Of a stretch of 64,000 bases of DNA, positions 12,859 to 23,529 are shown piece after piece (the stretch's first letter is position 1; each line of letters opens with the position of its first letter). The position numbers were made by a program, and so were the translations under genes. The stretch comes from Hanleya hanleyi. Lineage: Eukaryota > Mollusca > Polyplacophora > Lepidopleurida > Hanleyidae. The DNA lies in the NCBI GenBank assembly GCA_036873755.1, contig JAVTVY010048055.1:124001-188000 (forward strand), read 5' to 3'. The notes under the pieces were generated by a model. The model searched no databases. It was not told the DNA's origin and was given only the letters and a program-made list of their open reading frames with translations.

Positions 12859-14106
12859 TCTGAGAATATTTTTCAGCTATGGTAATTCCTCTAATAATTC
12901 AATCCCACCATCAAAATTCAATCACGCCCAATTTTGGGAACAAACTTTAATTGGTGGTTCTAAAAGACGACACTCCCACGGACTGCCTGTTTTACTTTAT
13001 AAGGCATCAATGACTTTTCTGCCAGTGAGCATGGATATATTATGATGTCTCCATATGTAATTGAGGCTGGGTACATGAAACAACAGTACTGGGAGTTTTA
13101 TATGAAAAGAATTACAAAGTTATTTCAAGCATGATATATTATCGATATGACAGAGAAATGGTAGTCATTTTGACAAGCCCAAATTAGATTAATTGCCATG
13201 CCATATGCCATATTTGCTAAATGTTAACTGCCAATATTTTGACGGTCTTGATAAGGTCTAATCATTCAGTCATTTCAATTTGGTTAATACAAAATTGAGA
13301 CTGATGGACATTGCTTCACCAACATCTTGTGGAGAAACCCTATTGTTAACTGTTTGAACAATCCAAGCTGAATATGGGCTGAATAGTTATTGGAATTGGC
13401 TTCTAATTTTTGTTTTCAAGGGATCAAATTATAAGAGCACTTCCCCTAACAGCATGAACAGCATGTTGCTTGAACTGAAGTAGGTTGTTTGATGCTGAGA
13501 AAATATTAAAATTGATTTACAGTATAATCGGTTTTGAGCAATTAGGGTAGCAACTTACATAAGTTATAAAAATTATAACCTAGCCAAGGTATCAACTACA
13601 TATAGCAATAACTCTGAGAAGTTATAAATTATTGTTCCCATTTGACCAGACAATGTTTTTGGAAGGAAATGTCACTTTGACCAGAGGGAAGATAACATTA
13701 TTGTCTGGTGCAAACATGGCAAGGTTACCATTAGAAGATTGGATTTAGCCAGAAGTGTTAGCACAACTTTCCACCAGCAGAGTACATACCTGATCAACTT
13801 GATAAGGTTAAAATATGTCCATTGCGAAAATGAGATTGGCTTTGAGTGATAGCCCCTAAATTGACTGGGCTTTCCAGAAAATCTACAGATCTTTCAAAGG
13901 AAAAATCTAGAATGCAAGGAAAGGTGATACGTAGTACTTTTTTTGTTAAGGACAGTAACTAAACACCGTGGTAAATGGGGTTGTGTTAGATTTAACACAG
14001 GTCATCCCATTCTTTGACTTCATTGAATGTTTTGAAAGTTTTGGCATGGTGATCTGTTCGGTCCTTGCTACCATTTTTAAGTTCATGTTTGTTTGTTTGT
14101 TTACAG
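12859..14106 (+). other. Intronic sequence without recognisable features
   Basis: The rest of the intron between exons 12539-12659 and 14107-14239. I see nothing in it beyond AT-rich DNA. Confidence 0.5.
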
Positions 14107-14239
14107 GGAAGTGACCAGAAGGGCCTGGGGCGTTTCCATATATTGTTCCTGTTTTTTGTCTCTATCATGTTTGGGCTGAGCCTGATCTCCCTGTTCAGTT
14201 ACCACCTGTACCTTGTCACACACAACAGAACAACACTGG
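14107..14239 (+). CDS. DHHC palmitoyltransferase, fourth membrane segment and start of TTxE motif
   Basis: The exon lies between acceptor TGTTTACAG and donor GTAAGA. It encodes 44 codons plus one base. A hydrophobic segment (HILFLFFVSIMFGLSLISLF) is followed by YHLYLVTHNRTTL. The trailing base plus AA of the next exon gives Glu, completing the conserved N-R-T-T-L-E (TTxE) motif of the C-terminal cytosolic part. Confidence 0.92.
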
Positions 14240-14449
14240 GTAAGATTCTCTCTTCTCTCATCTTACTGTATTAATCATGATCTATGTAAGAGTTTCTCTG
14301 GATACTACATCATTCGGATTCGTTTATTGACGCAAAAAGCAGGTATCATCTGCATTGTCCATTTGTCTGTCTGTCTGTCCATCTTGCTTGTTAACACTAT
14401 ACCTTGAAGGATTGTCAGGATTTCCAAATTCATATGACGTGTAACTGTT

Positions 14450-14660
14450 GATAGGTGTGAACCCTAATTAAAGATGACTGACCTTGACCTATTTTATCAA
14501 GGTCAAGTTATAGTATTGGTGATATCTTTCGAAGGATTAGATCTAGGTTCTCCAATTTCATACTACATATCCAACTGATGATTGACTAAATCCATTCCAA
14601 TTTAACTGACCTTGACCTATTTTATCAAGATAAAATACTAGTTATTGTAATATCTCTGCA
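14450..14660. repeat. Degenerate repeats with TGACCTTGACCTATTTT core
   Basis: The phrase TGACCTTGACCTATTTTATCAAGxTxAA occurs here twice about 130 bp apart. Related phrases occur near 1620-1680, 17080-17110, 26990-27640 and 31400-31440. This is a dispersed, partly tandem non-coding repeat family. Confidence 0.45.
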
Positions 14661-14940
14661 GATCATGGCTAGACTCTCCAAATTCACACCACAGATTACA
14701 TATGCATCTGGTGATTTTGATGATCTTGGAGATATATGACCTGTCCTGTCTAAGATACTGCATACATAAATATGTCTGGAATATGGTACATATGATGAAG
14801 TAAAACCTTGTTTCGTAATTATTGCAGAAAAGAACAAATCTGTCATAGCACAATAATCCTGTAAAATGCTTTTGACTAGATCATTACCTTTTGATGTCAA
14901 ATCATGTATGAATCTTGTCCTTCTATCCCTCCTTCAATAG

Positions 14941-15067
14941 AATCATTCAGAGCACCTATATTCCGATCTGGCCCAGATAAGGATGGATTTGGGCTGGGCA
15001 AAAAGGGCAACTTTATAGAAGTGTTTGGAGACACTAAAAAGGGCTGGTTTCTGCCCGTTTTCTCAAG
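14941..15067 (+). CDS. DHHC palmitoyltransferase, TTxE motif and PaCCT region
   Basis: The exon lies between acceptor CCTTCAATAG and donor GTGAGT. It encodes (E)SFRAPIFRSGPDKDGFGLGK, then GNFIEVFGDTKKGWFLPVFS. The G-x-x-x-N-x-x-x-V-F-G-D sequence matches the conserved palmitoyltransferase C-terminal (PaCCT) region. It ends with a 2-nt split codon (AG) that can be completed by either of the next two exons (18077 or 20932), because both start with T. Confidence 0.92.
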
Positions 15068-18000
15068 GTGAGTTAATTTTGCCTTTTTTGCATGTTTTCT
15101 TTAGCTGTCTGCATGCCATCTGCAGTAGTTTTCTGTGGTAATTTATTCCCTGTGACAATTGTAGCCTGTTGCTTTTGTGTTATGTGTTTTAGATATTGGA
15201 TTGACAAGCTTTCATTACTATGACTGTTTAAGATTCATGTTTTCTTGGAATGAGCTGAATAAGAGAGCTTCTCCAATTGTCTTACTTGAGGACATGATTG
15301 ATGCAGCAGTTTATCTGATTATTCAGGGTGGTCGTTACTGTGCCAGTCTTATTTCTTCATTGTGATTGCTGATAGTTTCCGAACCTGTGTGAATTTCTGG
15401 TGTCATCAAATGTTGTTTGTCTTGACCCCCATTGTCTTCCCAGCATGCATTGCTTCTGACTCATTTCCTCCTACCATTCCGTATTCTAAAATAATACAGG
15501 GCATCCCTAACTGAATTTGTGCCCCCTCCCATGTCCATGTACCCCTGAATGAAATGGTAACTATCAAGCATCATGTAATATGGGATGACCCCTATTAAAG
15601 TCAGAAATAGTTGGCAACTTAATATATATGGTAAGATAAATTGACTCTATTCCTGAAATTTGCTATTTTATGAGTATTCATCATTGGTACTAAAGGTAAA
15701 ATTCCTTACAGATTCATTTCCAGAGAATTAGTTTGAAGCTGGGTGGTGGTTGGTGGAAGCAGTAAGCAATGGGATTTCCATTACCAATCCGGTGGACCTC
15801 AAATCAATAGTATGGTTAATACATTAACCATAGTCTAATTTTCCCTCACAGGTAGCTGGTTTTGCTTTTAATTCATGTTTAAATGAGCTCAATCGGTGAT
15901 CCAAATATATTTTGTGGAATTTAGATCAGCTAGCCACTCAATCACACAGCGATGCACACACTTCGCCATGAGCTGTTCAGACAATGTACTGGACATAACC
16001 ACCCCCGCTATTAATGAAAACAGCAACATTGAAACAAGCAGACCAGTAATTCTGATTACCAATTGGGTCATTTTTCACTTCGGTGGAATTTATTCCATGT
16101 TATCAGAAGAAAGAAAGACTCAACTGTTCTTTGAAAAACATGGTAGGAACAGTGCTGCAAGTTTGTATATGAATTGATCACCTCGGTCCAGGCTGCTTGC
16201 ATGTATTGGTCCTTTTGTTCCCTGCTCATGAATGAGCCTGCTGAGAAATTCTCACTTTATCAATAGGGTACATGCATCTGAACAGCAGAAGTTGAATTTT
16301 ACTCTTTGAACATCACAGCCTTGGGTATTGTTGCCTTCGTGTACATCTGTATGTCCGTCCATGTCCGGTTTCTCATTACCATAATTTCTCGACGGGGCTC
16401 GAAATGAGTAAAATTATTTTCACACACATTCAGCTGAAGTGTGCATCCTTCTTTACAAGACATATTAGTATTCTATAAATTCTAGCGGGTGGTTGGTGGG
16501 TGCAGGTGGACGCGGGTTCCTGTTGCTTCAATGCATTTTGCTGAGAAACAAGAAGGAACTTGATAATGTGATGTCTAGCACTGTAATATCACTTGTCTTT
16601 CTTGCACCATATAAAATGGCAGCATTATATCTGCTCTGTTACAAGTAGATACCCCTGCCCCTCCTCCCTGCCTTCCCTGTCATGATATAGCTGAAAAAAA
16701 AGTTGAAAGCGATGTTAAACCCTATTCACTCACTCACTATTGCACTATGTAAGCTTCCTGTCTCTGTCCTGTGGGCTGTCCTCGTTGTTTTATAGGGTGG
16801 ATAGAGGGTGTCTGGTTTCATGCTGCTTCAAAGATTTCTTCTCTGAAGCAGACAGGAATGCAACTTGGCTGGTTTGTGCTTAGTTGGTTCTTAGCGATAT
16901 GACTAAAATAATGTTGAAAGTGATGTTAAATCCTATTCACTCACTCACCCCTATAACTTCTACATGCACATTAGTAAATTTGCATGCATTTGTGCATGAA
17001 TGCACCCCTTATTTCAAAACAAAGTCGAGAAAAAATATGCCGAGTACATCACATATACATATGGTCACAGAGCAGAAGACTTGAGATTGACCCATATTTT
17101 CCAGGTCACCTTGAAACTTAACAGTTTCAATTTTGAAATTGGATTGATCTTTTGCAAACAATACACCCGTATCTGTTTTGTCATGACCACATGCACCATA
17201 TCACAAGAATGAGTATGCAGGAGCACTGGCATGTGGTTACGGAAGAGTGGAATCCAATCAAGAATTAGTTAGCTTGACCTATATTTCCTGGTTTACTAGA
17301 TATACACTCAACTCAGTACCGATTGCTTGTTGCCATCTAAATACCACCATTGAAGGCTGAGAGGTTCTTGGTGCTCTGCACTGTTTGTGTTAGATATCAT
17401 TTTCCTTGTGAACGAAAGCAGCATGCTAATGTTTGTTGTGCAAGTTTGGAGATTGTAGATTTTTTTTACAGATTGTTTTTTTCACAGATTTTGTTGTTGT
17501 TGATATTTGTTCAAACTGAAACCTGTCATAGTGATCCAGATAGAAAACCTTCTGCATGCTGTAGTCTTATTAAAAACATTAACTCTCCTGCATGAAGATG
17601 TCCACTATATCTTGGAACAAACCAAGTATTTAGTCTAGAAAGATGATGTACAGTTGAAAATGGGAATGCTTTGAACACCACTTTTTACCTGGTCACTTCT
17701 TTAGTACTGTTTCATGCACACTTGTTGACCGTGTCACCCCAGTACATGTTGTTCAGTCCAAAGCACATCCAGGTTTCACACCCACCTTCACTGACAAGAC
17801 TATCTTGCAGTGATGGTTAGACTTTAGTATAAGGGTATATCATATCGAAGCATGGTCAGTGCAGCATTTTGTGTAATACCCTCAGTTGAAGTGTAGGGTA
17901 ATCTAGATCACTTCAAACATTTATTACTCATGTTACTGAGAATCCCTCCGATACATGTACATCCAACACCTACATCAGCGATCAGGATTCACTACCACTA

Positions 18001-18076
18001 TTATCATTTCTCTGCCAATTTAACGCATGTAATCTTGGTAATGGCTTTTATAAACGTACATATTCAAAATTTGCAG
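15068..18076 (+). other. Intron of the DHHC palmitoyltransferase gene
   Basis: A 3 kb intron from GTGAGT to TTTGCAG. It contains two fragments of the CACT-tailed SINE-like family (about 16690-16740 and 16890-16950). I find no coding exon in it; the open frames around 15900-16180 run on both strands and lack any family signature. Confidence 0.6.
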
Positions 18077-18211
18077 TTTTGGAGATGGGGTGTCCTTCCC
18101 AACGAGAACGGCCCCGGTGAACTCATATCAGACTATGGGCAGCACAACACCCAATCCATCAAACCCACCACCACCACCACCAAGCAACTCTACAGATCAG
18201 CCCAAACCCAG
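18077..18211 (+). CDS. DHHC palmitoyltransferase, cytosolic tail exon, version A
   Basis: The exon lies between acceptor AAATTTGCAG and donor GTTAGA. It is 135 nt and symmetric: the split codon at each end is two bases plus one. It encodes (S)FGDGVSFPTRTAPVNSYQT, then a Ser/Thr/Pro-rich stretch with a run of six prolines. The GDGxSFPTR motif follows the PaCCT region in human ZDHHC2, ZDHHC15 and ZDHHC20. The next exon (20932) begins with the same motif in the same phase. The two therefore look like tandem duplicates that could be used alternatively, or both retained, without a frameshift. Confidence 0.8.
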
Positions 18212-19160
18212 GTTAGACCAAGTCAATACTTAAGTCTCTCTGGTGTGTCTGGATTATCTCCCTTGTTTGGTTTGAGCCATGCCCCCACTGATTATAAGAT
18301 GTACATGTTTGTTTGTTCTTCATGTTATGTGTGTTTGTGTATCGTCATTCCTGTCATCTTTTCTGTGTTATTTTCTTCAATTTTGTCTTGACAAGTCAGC
18401 CAGTACTCCCTGTAACATATTGTTATTGAATGCATTGTTCATCCACAGCATGACCTTGACAACAATTTTCATGATGTTGATCCTGTGGAGAAATTGTTGA
18501 ATTTGACTACTCAAGACAGTATTCTCACAGTATGCTAAATTATCATCTTGGAGAAAACTAAACAGTCGCAAACATAAATCTTCTGGAGGTGAAAATAAAA
18601 CGCAGAAGGAAGAATATTTTCTAGAGTATTATTTTAGGGCTGTCCATTCATCTACTTAAAAGCTAAAACTGAATCCCTCTAAAATCAATTTCAAAACAAA
18701 AATATCTGCTTGGCTTGGGAGTTTGTGAACTAAAACACAACTTTGATGAAAGGTAATTCTTAAATGTGGAAAACTTTTTGAAGTAAACATTTCTTGGGAC
18801 TGTTCTGCCATTTTCATTCTGATTCTCTCTGTCTGATCCATTTGTCATTCATTTCATCAAATAAACAAACTGTTCCTAAACATGCGAAGATAATGCATTT
18901 GGAAATTTTTTGCTGTAAAGCTGTTCATTCAAAGGATCTAGGAATATGGCCTAAAGGAACAGAGAAATAGTAAATCAACAAATGTTATGATCACAACTGT
19001 TTAAGATTTCAAGGAAGTTGACATAGCATATGAGTATTCATATTTACATGTACATACATAGTACTTGTATTGTTAAAACATGATTTATCTTTTGATGGGT
19101 TTTCTGATCACTTCTCTGCTTGGTGCTTGGCTCTGGTAGTTAAGTAAACACAACCAAAGA

Positions 19161-19827
19161 AATTATCCCAGAGTGATTGTGGCACATCAGTGAATGGTTA
19201 TCAATTATCCCAGAGTGATTGTGGCACATCAGTGAATGGTTATCAATTATCCCAGAGTGATTGTTGCACATCAGTGAATGGTTATCAATTATCCCAGAGT
19301 AATTGTGGCACATCAGTGAATGGTTATCAATTATTCCAGAGTGATTGTGCACATCAGTGAATGGTTATCAATTATCCCAGAGTGATTGTGGCACATCAGT
19401 GAATGGTTATCAATTATTCCAGAGTGATTGTGCACATCAGTGAATGGTTATCAATTATCCCAGAGTGATTGTGGCACATCAGTGAATGATTATCAATTAT
19501 CCCAGAGTGATTGCGGCACATCAGTGAATGGTTATCAATTATCCCAGAGTGATTGTGGCACATCAGTGAATGGTTATCAATTATTCCAGAGTGATTGTGC
19601 ACATCAGTGAATGGTTATCAATTATCCCAGAGTGAATGTGGCACATCAGTGAATGGTTATCGATTATCCCAGTGATTGTGGCACATCAGTGAATGGTTAT
19701 CAATTATTCCAGAGTGATTGTGCACATCAGTGAATGGTTATCAATTATCCCAGAGTGATTGTGGCACATCAGTGAATGGTTATCGATTATCCCAGAGTGA
19801 TTGTGGCACATCAGTGAAAGGTTGTTA
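19161..19827. repeat. 42-bp minisatellite, about 16 units, two interspersed variants
   Basis: The consensus unit is AATTATCCCAGAGTGATTGT followed by a further 22 bases ending in GGTTATC. Most units are 42 bp. A 41-bp variant with ATTATTCCAG and TGTGCACATC recurs at roughly the 5th, 7th, 11th and 14th unit, and one unit is internally shortened. The 42-bp period is a multiple of three and leaves open frames on both strands, so the apparent 14-residue repeat proteins here are artefacts of the repeat. It lies in the intron between the two alternative tail exons of the palmitoyltransferase gene. Confidence 0.9.
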
Positions 19828-20931
19828 TCAGTCTCCCTGTATTGAATTAGGCTGTAAGAAAATTCTTCACATTTTTAAACATTGCCAAAACAGGATATTA
19901 CTCTTTTATGTATGTATGTAGTGACTGCTTAGTTGCTTTTGATCACTAAACTTACTGCAGCGGTATATAGTCGCTATAATGATTACTGGTGAACAATAAC
20001 CAATTGGTGTTTGGATATATTATACTTTAAGCCCTTTAAGCACATCGGCTATAGTTGATGGTGCCCAGTGGAATGCGCAGTAGTATTTTTCTCCTCGTGG
20101 CTTAATTATTTAGTTTACTGTCAAATTTCATCAGCTTTGCTATTTTAACATGTTGATCCACCCCTATTCCTCCACTTGTCCTTTTTGTATTATTTATGTA
20201 TATCGGGTCAAATTTTCAATATCCAATACTTCTTCTGCAGCTTGAGCTTTTTTTGCTTTTTTTTTTTGCATTGTTTTCTTACAGATTTGGAAATCTGGTA
20301 TAAAATTTCTGTTCAAGCTAGAGGGGGAAATAGACCTGTACGGTATAAACCTAAGATTACCAAACAATACTTTGGCAGCCAGTCGTACACTAACCTTTGC
20401 TTCTATAGATCTGAGCAAGCTCTGTAGCCTTGTAATGTAAACATTCCAGCCGTCAGTTTTGGGTTGTCATTTCTCAGTGACCGACTGTTATATATGTTGT
20501 TCTGATCTAGAGAGCAACTACCGGTATAGCTACCACTAGCTTCTCTTGTCAATATCCATAGCCAATCTGAGTCCAACTTGTTCCATCAACTAACATTCAC
20601 AACCTGAACAGTAGCACCTACATGTAGCATGAAAGAAGGTGTTGAGTATTAGAGATGAGAATCAGCAGTTTACTCATATAGCATGCATTCCAGAGATGGA
20701 AATAAGGGTCGGTGTTCAGCAATAATTGATCAAATTTGGACACAAAAAAAACAATCAAAATGCCATAGCAGTAGCATGGACAAAGTAATTTGCTTATCAA
20801 ATTCAACTCATCTAATAATAATCAATGATCAAATTATTTTCCCTTATTTCCAACCATGCATTCATGTATTTGATCATATTTCTGAGCCATCATTTCTAAT
20901 GATGGTGTCTGTTTGACCTGTATGTTTTCAG

Positions 20932-21041
20932 TATGGGGGATGGTGTGACATACCCTACACGGACCGTGGACCTGGACTCCGATCATCTGCTATCGGACAG
21001 ACAGAGATGGATGGAGGAGGGAGAAGCTGACCATGCCCTGG
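20932..21041 (+). CDS. DHHC palmitoyltransferase, cytosolic tail exon, version B
   Basis: The exon lies between acceptor ATGTTTTCAG and donor GTATGT. It encodes (S)MGDGVTYPTRTVDLDSDHLL, then SDRQRWMEEGEADHAL and one base. It restates the GDGxSFPTR motif of the previous exon (GDGVTYPTRT against GDGVSFPTRT). It continues into a tail like the vertebrate one, with an (H/R)LL(S/D)xxxxW pattern. It can accept the phase of either 15067 or 18211. I infer it is the ancestral tail exon and that 18077-18211 is either a duplicate or an optional insert. Confidence 0.82.
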
Positions 21042-21639
21042 GTATGTAATTGGTTCGTACAAATTTTTTCTTCCCCTCAAGACATTTTCCAAGTCTATTG
21101 CTTCAATAGTTTGGTCAAGGTGTAGGTTCAGAAGGCAAAGTTTAAGCATTCGAATGGTTCAGCGCAATTATAAATATTCTAATTTTTGTGTTCACAAGTT
21201 CCTTCTTAACCCCTTCAGCTGTAACTGGTTTTGTGATATTGTCATTCATAAATTGTCACCAATTGATAGTATCAGAATGATTTGCCCTATAGTTACATCA
21301 GAGACCAAGAGGTAACATCCAGGACTTTACATGAAATGAAAACACTTCGATGGCCTAATTTTTGCTACTTTCCTGGTGTATTTCCGTTGAATTTTTTTTA
21401 CCAACAATTAGTCTAAAACATGAAATCATAACACTTCATTTCACGATCATGTTATTTTTTATACAAATTTTGTTAATTTAAAAATCCTATAGGTTAGCAG
21501 AAAATAAGTTTTTGTGAACTGATTCTAACAAAAGAAAATTGCTGATGACAGAATTCTTAGATGCATAGTTTGGTGCAAGGATTTAAGGCAAAAAACGGGA
21601 GAAGAAAGTCTCAGAGTTCACACATATGTACTTATGTTT

Positions 21640-22330
21640 TTTACCCCTCGGCCAAATTTGGCCTAGGGGTATTGTCGTCATGTACGGCTGTCCGTACGTC
21701 CGTACGTCTGTCCGTCCGTTACCGCGATATCTACAGAACCGTTTCATGCATGGCAACCAAACTTGGTACATCTATTTATCTTCACGTAAATCAGAAGCCT
21801 ATCGAAAATGAGTCATCTCGGACAATATTTTGCAGAGTTATGCCCCTTTTTACAAATAAAAATCCATTTATGATTTGTTATTGTGATAATTTCAGAACCG
21901 TTCCATATACAACATCCTAACGTGATACAGTTGTTTCTCTTGACCTGAACAAGGTGCCTATCAAAAATGAGTCGTGTCGGAAAGTATTTTGCAGAGTTAT
22001 GCCCCTTGTCTAATAAAATCCGTTACCGCGATATCTACAGAACCGTTTCATGCATGGCAACCAAACTTGTTACATCTATTTATCTTCACGTAAATCAAAA
22101 GCCTATCGAAAATGAGTCATCTCGGACAATATTTTGCAGAGTTATGCCCCTTTTTACAAATAAAAATCCATTTATGATTTGTTGTTGTGATAATTTCAGA
22201 ACCGTTCCATATACAACATTCTAACGTGATACAGTTGTTTCTCTTGACCTGAACTAGATGCCTATCGAAAATGAGTCATGTCAGAGAAAGTATTTTGCAG
22301 AGTTATGCCCCTTGTCTAACAAAATCCACT
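21640..22330. repeat. Tandem array of ~303-bp units with CCTCGGCC / GTCCGTCC leader
   Basis: A leader (TACCCCTCGGCCAAATTTGG, then repeated GTCCGTACGTC) precedes two copies of a ~303-bp unit that starts CGTTACCGCGATATCTACAG (21717 and about 22020). A partial third unit begins near 22225. This family is related in layout to the array at 40735-41830, which has the same CCTCGGCC leader. The open frames inside it are repeat-derived. Confidence 0.7.
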
Positions 22331-23220
22331 AATTCCTATGGTAAGTTTGCATATTATTTCTATTATCATGTTAGTATACTATCACATTTATTTATTGATT
22401 GGATGACTGATTTATTCATTTATTCTCTTAGACAATGCAAAGAATGCTTGCAAATCTGTTTTGAAATGACATACATGTGCCATTTAGTATACATGTACTG
22501 TATTTATCTAGCCATGTGTACTGTTGTTTTGGTGAGACATCGATACAGCTCTTTCAATTTATTCAGGAAACAAATTAATTTAAGGGGAGGAAAACTTTTT
22601 TTTTTTTCAAAGAAAGTACACTTACAATACCATGGGTAAATATTTCTTCCCACAAGCCAATCAATTGGTAGAGACACCCTTATTATAATAGCTGGGGTTC
22701 AGAGCCGAGGGGTTTGGATAGCGCAGCTTCATGTTATCATTTCATTATTGGAATTTCAAAATATTCCTTAAAAACATTGGTATGGGAAGGTATTAGTTAA
22801 CCCTAGTATGCTAATGTTTATTATCAGCCAATATTAAGAGGTTTAAAAGGACATCTCGACCTTGACAAACTAATCAGAATACAATGTTTCTGATTTATGT
22901 CCCCCCCCCCCACCCCCGCCCACTGCACAGTTCATGTTCGGAATTGATCACTCAGTCCGAGGGGTTTTGAGTGTCTTACCCACCTGTTAAGAGTGGTGTT
23001 CAGCTTCAAGGTGTATGTACTTGTATGTCATGGATTTAATCTACACAAGTTGTCATTACATCTTGTCAGGTAGTTAGTTTCTGTCTCTCAGATAATCAGT
23101 GCTGAACCCTTTCTTGACTGCTTTTTATGTATACATGTAATAAACATTAAGCTGAGGTTGTGATTCTAACTTTTGAGTGTGCTTGACCGTGAGTCTGTCT
23201 GTCTGTCTGTCTGTCCGTAG

Positions 23221-23273
23221 GTAGCCCTATGCTAGCTGGGAGTGATTCGCGGACACTCTTGTTGTCTGATTGA
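23221..23273 (+). CDS. DHHC palmitoyltransferase, probable terminal coding exon
   Basis: A strong polypyrimidine tract (repeated TCTG) and CCGTAG precede position 23221. Joined to the G carried from 21041, the sequence reads GSPMLAGSDSRTLLLSD and then TGA at 23271-23273, in phase. A consensus AATAAA follows at 23509-23514. This makes a plausible last exon with a 3' UTR of about 250 nt. The tail is too variable across the family to confirm by similarity. An alternative last exon after the acceptor TATTGCAG near 24335 cannot be excluded. Confidence 0.5.
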
Positions 23274-23508
23274 GTAGCCACCACCCCTCCATTCTAACCA
23301 GTCTCCGTATTCAGGTTATGACATCAGAATCTTTACATATATCGTTTGGTATCTATCTTAAAGTATTCGTTATATTGTGGCATGTGACCTTAAATTTTGT
23401 TATTTATTGCCATGTTTGAATAATGTGAAGTTTTTTGGATTGTGTTTCGTCCACCTGTGCCTACAGGTGGCACCACAAGTGGGCCTGCCTTAAATTTTTT
23501 GTCTGGAC

Positions 23509-23514
23509 AATAAA
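23509..23514 (+). promoter_or_regulatory. Candidate polyadenylation signal AATAAA
   Basis: A consensus hexamer about 236 nt downstream of the proposed stop codon of the palmitoyltransferase gene, in the right orientation. It supports, but does not prove, that transcription ends near 23530. No downstream GU-rich element was assessed. Confidence 0.35.
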
Positions 23515-23529
23515 AGAACGACTCAACTG

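Noticed and set aside
19140..19921. Repeat proteins of 14-residue units on both strands, or a CRISPR-like array
   Set aside because: It is a 42-bp tandem minisatellite with no unique spacers. The open frames follow from the period being a multiple of three.
20284..20430. Possible extra exon after a strong polypyrimidine tract and TTACAG
   Set aside because: No suitable donor or phase fits the flanking exons, and the sequence has no recognised similarity.
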